A stretch of 64,000 nucleotides of DNA from an uncultured Bacilli bacterium (GTDB lineage: Bacteria; Bacillota_I; Bacilli_A; RF39; UBA660): positions 103,769 to 167,768 of the forward strand of contig CAKOWI010000002.1 of assembly GCA_934122275.1 (NCBI GenBank), read 5' to 3'. The position numbers were made by a program, and so were the translations under genes. Below are positions 61,055 through 64,000 of this stretch, piece after piece. A model generated the notes under the pieces. The model ran no database searches, was not told where the DNA came from, and worked only from the letters and a program-made list of their open reading frames with translations. Position 1 is the first letter of the stretch. Each line of letters starts with the position of its first letter.

Positions 61055-61825
61055 ATGTTAAATAATGTTTCATATGCATTTATATTATCTTTTTTAGCTG
61101 GAATATCTACTGTTTTAGGGGCATTAATTATTTTTTTTGATAAAAACAAAAGTAGTAGGGTAGTTTACATAAGTTTATCTTTTGCATCTGGAGTTATGAT
61201 ATGCGTATCATTAACTGATTTACTCCCTAATTGCTACAAAATGATATTAAATACCAGTATTTTTTTTCCTAAATTAATGCTAACTTTAATATTTATGGTA
61301 ATGGGAATAATTATATCTATGTTAATTGATAAGTATTTGCCAAGTAATTATGAAAATAAAAGTAATAATGGTAAATTATATAAAATAGGAATAATAAGTA
61401 TGGTTGCAATCGTACTTCATAATATTCCAGAGGGTATTGCAACGTTTATAACATCTTCAAATAATCTTAGTTTAGGTCTTACGTTAACACTTGCAATAGC
61501 TCTTCATAATATACCAGAAGGAATATCTATTGCAGTTCCTATATATCATTCTACTAATAACAAGTTAAAAGCTATTTTATATGCTTTATTATCTGGTATG
61601 AGTGAAGTAGTAGGTAGTATGCTTTCATATTTATTTTTAGCTCCATTTATGAATGATCATATAATGGCGGCATTATATGCCTTAATTGCGGGTATTATGA
61701 TTCATATATCAGTTTATGAATTAATTCCTGGGGCATATAAAGAGGGCACTTTAAAAGAGGTACTTAAGTATTTTATAATTGGATTTATTGTAATGATATT
61801 AAGTCATTTACTGATGAGTATGTAA
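61055..61825 (+). CDS. zupT: ZIP family zinc transporter (ZupT-like)
   Basis: 256-aa polytopic membrane protein with eight predicted helices. Two HNIPEG motifs (about residues 127-132 and 150-155) give the metal-binding site of helices 4 and 5. It imports zinc and perhaps other divalent metals. The start follows GTGAGG. No metal-regulator site was recognised upstream. It ends before a long gene-poor stretch. Confidence 0.92.
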   Translation: MLNNVSYAFILSFLAGISTVLGALIIFFDKNKSSRVVYISLSFASGVMICVSLTDLLPNCYKMILNTSIFFPKLMLTLIFMVMGIIISMLIDKYLPSNYENKSNNGKLYKIGIISMVAIVLHNIPEGIATFITSSNNLSLGLTLTLAIALHNIPEGISIAVPIYHSTNNKLKAILYALLSGMSEVVGSMLSYLFLAPFMNDHIMAALYALIAGIMIHISVYELIPGAYKEGTLKEVLKYFIIGFIVMILSHLLMSM

Positions 61826-61858
61826 TTAAAGCTGAATAATTATATAAATTTTTAGATA

Positions 61859-61972
61859 CACAAGACTTTTAATAATAAATTTGATATAGTAGATTTAGAA
61901 AGTTTAAATGATGATAGTGCTTTTAAAAAAGAAATAGCAAAAGATGGTATAATAATTTATGAGAAAAATTAA
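61859..61972 (+). pseudogene. Remnant of a nucleotidyltransferase-like C-terminus
   Basis: An in-frame stretch of 37 codons with no start (a TAG stop is immediately upstream) encodes KFDIVDLESLNDD, then KEIAKDGIIIYEKN and a stop. This resembles the end of minimal nucleotidyltransferase (MNT antitoxin-type) proteins, where a DLVDL strand is followed by an I-x-x-x-G-x-x-Y-E end. A preceding FLDTQDF piece lies in another frame, suggesting a decayed gene. Tentative. Confidence 0.4.
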
Positions 61973-61977
61973 TTTAA

Positions 61978-62056
61978 GTCCCCTATCATATATTATTTTA
62001 ATATAGAAGGGGAGTATAAGATATAAACGCATAAATAAATATTTATGCTTTTTTTT
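61978..62056 (+). terminator. Two hairpins ending the 61.9-kb remnant region
   Basis: First a TCCCCT/AGGGGA stem with inner ATATTA/AATAT (about 61979-62014), then a strong terminator GCATAAAT (62029-62036)/ATTTATGC (62041-62048) with eight T. Confidence 0.65.
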
Positions 62057-62059
62057 AAT

Positions 62060-62532
62060 TTCTGGATGTATTATAACTTTATACATAGTTAGTTAAATAA
62101 TTAATTATATATAAAAATAGTCAAAATAACGTACTATAAAAGTTTTAAAAGTAGAATTAATATAAATATACTAAACAAGCTCATAAGTCGTTTATTTAAG
62201 CTTAATATTAGTTTAAGAAAGAGTAGTAGAAGACTATAAATATATACTAAGGTATAAAAAAGATAACTATATAATAGCTATCAAAAGTTCAAAATAATAA
62301 ATGTTAACATAATATGTATTATACGAAGTAGAAGTTTGAGCTATCTCTATGGAACAATAATCCTTTTCAAATACATTACTATAACTTATTTTACTATCTT
62401 TTAAGTAATCCGTCAAATTATCTTCAAATATTTAGAGTTAATAATAATTAGTTTTTTATAAAAATGCTTCCCTATTATTTTAAAATCAAATATAATATAA
62501 ATATGTTGAGTAATAATGAAAGGAAAAAAATA
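62060..62532. other. Gene-poor AT-rich stretch
   Basis: About 470 bp with no intact gene. The only coding-like piece is a minus-strand run of 54 codons (62267-62431) without a start, encoding FEDNLTDYLKDSKISY and more; it may be a fragment of a lost gene. No tRNA, repeat array or clear promoter was seen, apart from a TATAAT-like box near 62490 before the DUF2726 gene. Confidence 0.5.
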
Positions 62533-63042
62533 ATGATAAAGACAATTATTTACTTTATAGTATTAATGGCAGTAGCATATTTATTTAATTATTTGCATAG
62601 TATAATAAACAATAATAACATAAAATCTGATAAAAAATATTATAAAAGAAAATATATGTCAGATTGTAAATTAAATTTTTATAATAAAATAAAAGAACTA
62701 GAAAACGAAGAATATAAGGTTATTCCACAAGTAAATCTGGCAACAATAATAACAAAGGAAAATAAAAGTTTTCAAGGGGAATTATTTAGAAATATAGACT
62801 TTGCAATATTTGATAAAAACTTTCAAAACCTTTTATTATTAATAGAATTAAATGATAGTTCACATAAAAAGTCTAGTAGGATTAAAAGAGATATAAAAGT
62901 TAAAAAAATATGTGATAGTGCAAATATTAAATTAATAACATTTTATACGAATTTCGCAAATGAAAAAGATTATGTAATAAATAGAATCAAAAAAGAAATA
63001 TTAACAGAAAATACAAAAATAGACTCGGAAGTAAAATCTTAA
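62533..63042 (+). CDS. DUF2726 domain membrane-anchored protein
   Basis: 169 aa; start ATG 62533 after AAAGGA (upstream in-frame ATGs have no good site). An N-terminal membrane helix (about 1-20) precedes a soluble DUF2726 domain. FRNIDFAIFDKNFQNLLLLIELND resembles a PD-(D/E)XK nuclease-like core: acidic residue in strand two, then IELND, followed by a conserved SSHKKSSRIKRDIKV segment. The function of the family is unknown. Flanked by gene debris on the left, so this may be an accessory locus. Confidence 0.75.
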   Translation: MIKTIIYFIVLMAVAYLFNYLHSIINNNNIKSDKKYYKRKYMSDCKLNFYNKIKELENEEYKVIPQVNLATIITKENKSFQGELFRNIDFAIFDKNFQNLLLLIELNDSSHKKSSRIKRDIKVKKICDSANIKLITFYTNFANEKDYVINRIKKEILTENTKIDSEVKS

Positions 63043-63058
63043 TCCGAGTCTATTTTTT
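63015..63058. terminator. Long bidirectional terminator
   Basis: AAAAATAGACTCGGA pairs with TCCGAGTCTATTTTT over 15 bp. It overlaps the end of the DUF2726 gene and serves the convergent XRE gene as well. Confidence 0.9.
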
Positions 63059-63069
63059 ATTATTATATG

Positions 63070-63837
63070 TTATACATCACGTGACTGAATTTCAGCTATT
63101 TTAGCTAATACTTCTGAAGCATTATTTCTGTTTATTTCAGAGTATCCTAGTTCTTGTAGTGCTTGTATTTTAGCAGTATTAATTTCTTCTGTTCTACTTA
63201 ATTTTTCTTCGTTTTTATGTTCTATTTCTGCTACAAATTTTTTGTGTTGCTCTGCAAGTTTACTCTTAGATGCACCACCATTTCTATATAATGTCATAGC
63301 AGAATGCATAATGCTTTCAAAAATAAATTGTTCTTCTTCATTAAAAGCATATTCTTCAGCATCTACAAATCCTAAAAGTTTCACTACATATCCCATCATA
63401 TACTTTAATTCTTTTACGTTTTCTAAACCTTGTATAAAATTTAATAGATACTTATATGTTATATATGAATCATTTGTACCATCAGCAAATCTTTCTTTGA
63501 TGATAAAAATAATGTCATTTAATAATTCTTGTTCTCTTGGCTTTAATTCTTTAAATTCTATATTTTCAGAATGTGAAACACATGTATTATTAAAGTCACC
63601 ATTCATTATCATATCTACTTTATTAATAAATTCAGTGTCAACAACAATATTGTCAATATCCTTAGAATCTTTAATGTCAAGTAAATTAAATAATTTCATT
63701 TTTTTATCTTTTGGCCACTTAGAAACATCATCCATTTCTAAGTAATTATATATCATTTGTCTTGACACACCTAGGTATTTGGCTAATTTTACCTTTGAAA
63801 TACCAGTATCTTGTAATATTTCATTTAATCTATCCAT
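63070..63837 (-). CDS. XRE-family helix-turn-helix regulator
   Basis: 255 aa. N-terminal HTH (residues 1-35: ISKVKLAKYLGVSRQMIYNYLE) of Cro/CI type. The middle part is helical and without a known ligand domain, and the C-terminus is Lys/Glu-rich and probably coiled-coil (LAEQHKKFVAEIEHKNEEKL). Well-placed GGAGAG site. TTACAC/GTGTAA-type half-sites cluster at its own promoter, so self-regulation is likely. Targets unknown. Confidence 0.83.
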   Translation of the reverse strand: MDRLNEILQDTGISKVKLAKYLGVSRQMIYNYLEMDDVSKWPKDKKMKLFNLLDIKDSKDIDNIVVDTEFINKVDMIMNGDFNNTCVSHSENIEFKELKPREQELLNDIIFIIKERFADGTNDSYITYKYLLNFIQGLENVKELKYMMGYVVKLLGFVDAEEYAFNEEEQFIFESIMHSAMTLYRNGGASKSKLAEQHKKFVAEIEHKNEEKLSRTEEINTAKIQALQELGYSEINRNNASEVLAKIAEIQSRDV

Positions 63838-63871
63838 ATGTATCTCTCTCCTACTCTATATTACATATATC

Positions 63872-63899
63872 ATTTTACACTATTTTACAAAATTGTCAA
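63872..63899 (-). promoter_or_regulatory. Promoter of the XRE gene
   Basis: Minus-strand TTGACA (63899-63894), 16-bp spacer, TAAAAT (63877-63872). Confidence 0.65.
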
Positions 63900-63932
63900 T
63901 ATAATTACACCTATATTAGATATGTAAATGTA

Positions 63933-63953
63933 GTGTTACAATTGATGTGACAC
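63933..63953. promoter_or_regulatory. Operator-like dyad upstream of the XRE gene
   Basis: GTGT-n-ACA-n5-TGT-n-ACAC, a symmetric site of the kind bound by HTH dimers, with further TTACAC copies at 63875-63880 and 63905-63910. Confidence 0.5.
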
Positions 63954-64000
63954 CATTTCTATATACAAAAAGCGATAGATACTTTAAAATAGTTATTGCA

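Noticed and set aside
61904..62086. Minus-strand 60-codon frame across the remnant region
   Set aside because: It runs through two terminator-like hairpins and shows no coding composition.
63242..63745. Plus-strand open frame of 167 codons opposite the XRE gene
   Set aside because: The minus-strand gene has an HTH, a promoter and a ribosome site; the plus frame is Ser/Phe-rich shadow.
1..64000. UGA read as tryptophan (Mycoplasma code)
   Set aside because: Trp is encoded by TGG in all genes checked, and genes run full length with TGA treated as stop; no in-frame TGA was seen.
1..64000. tRNA, rRNA and CRISPR arrays
   Set aside because: No tRNA cloverleaf with a GTTCRANNC arm, rRNA segment or regularly spaced repeat array was seen; the GGTTCAAAGCC near 30261 belongs to the alanine T-box.

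Overview
The window is bacterial, very AT-rich and densely coded. About 50 protein genes lie mostly on the + strand, with short gaps, GGAGG or GGTGAT-type ribosome binding sites, TTGACA/TATAAT-type promoters and U-tract terminator hairpins. Gene content (fused SecDF, IreB, DUF1292 protein, T-box leaders, MtaB, RarA next to a 6S-like RNA, sec/rel/dtd/his/asp synteny) points to an uncultured low-GC member of Bacillota/Bacilli, close to the Mollicutes-like gut lineages. Every CDS ends in TAA (36) or TAG (14). None ends in TGA, and no TGA interrupts any gene, so TGA looks avoided.

Layout. 1-8.6 kb: oligopeptidase PepF (cut by the left edge), DnaJ, an unknown protein, a very divergent sigma-70-like factor, a P-type ATPase and a Cof-type HAD phosphatase. 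8.6-17.7 kb: a thioester-domain surface protein, T-box-controlled metS, a membrane-anchored lytic transglycosylase, a lipoprotein, a double ThyX-like protein, a ClpB-like single AAA+ protein on the minus strand, and a one-TM protein with EKT motifs. 17.7-23 kb: mtaB, recD2, small and unknown proteins, and an HdeD-family protein. 23-30 kb: three large tandem paralogous pseudopilins (about 700 aa each) with nearly identical N-termini, divergent mosaic Cys-rich ectodomains and a thrombospondin-1-like motif. A membrane-anchored protein lies between the second and third.

30-37.2 kb: an alanine-type T-box ahead of a dNMP-kinase-like gene and alaS, then mltG, an inserted DUF4143 ATPase with its own promoter and palindrome, then ireB, ruvX and a DUF1292 gene. 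37.2-40.7 kb: a YhcG-type PDDEXK nuclease (minus) behind a perfect 26-bp palindrome, and a BspA/DUF285 leucine-rich surface protein. 40.8-46.7 kb: secDF, rel (with an altered ppGpp-hydrolase box), dtd and an AI-2E-family permease. 46.7-51.9 kb: a membrane-stress-like group (SPFH YdjI-like protein, zinc-ribbon protein, LemA, DUF2207 protein). 51.9-57.6 kb: an apparently truncated T-box leader, hisS with a Cys-rich tail, aspS, a lipoprotein, an N-formylglutamate-amidohydrolase-like gene, a probable 6S RNA and tcdA. 57.6-64 kb: a cadherin-like-domain membrane protein, rarA (minus), a xerD-like recombinase, a ZIP zinc transporter, a roughly 700-bp gene-poor stretch with gene debris, a DUF2726 protein and an XRE regulator (minus).

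Themes: translation (four aminoacyl-tRNA synthetases, Dtd, MtaB, TcdA, T-boxes), envelope biogenesis and surface display (MltG, SLT enzyme, SecDF, thioester adhesin, pseudopilins, BspA protein), and stress signalling (Rel, DnaJ, SPFH/LemA group, IreB). The pseudopilin array is the strongest candidate for an undescribed system.
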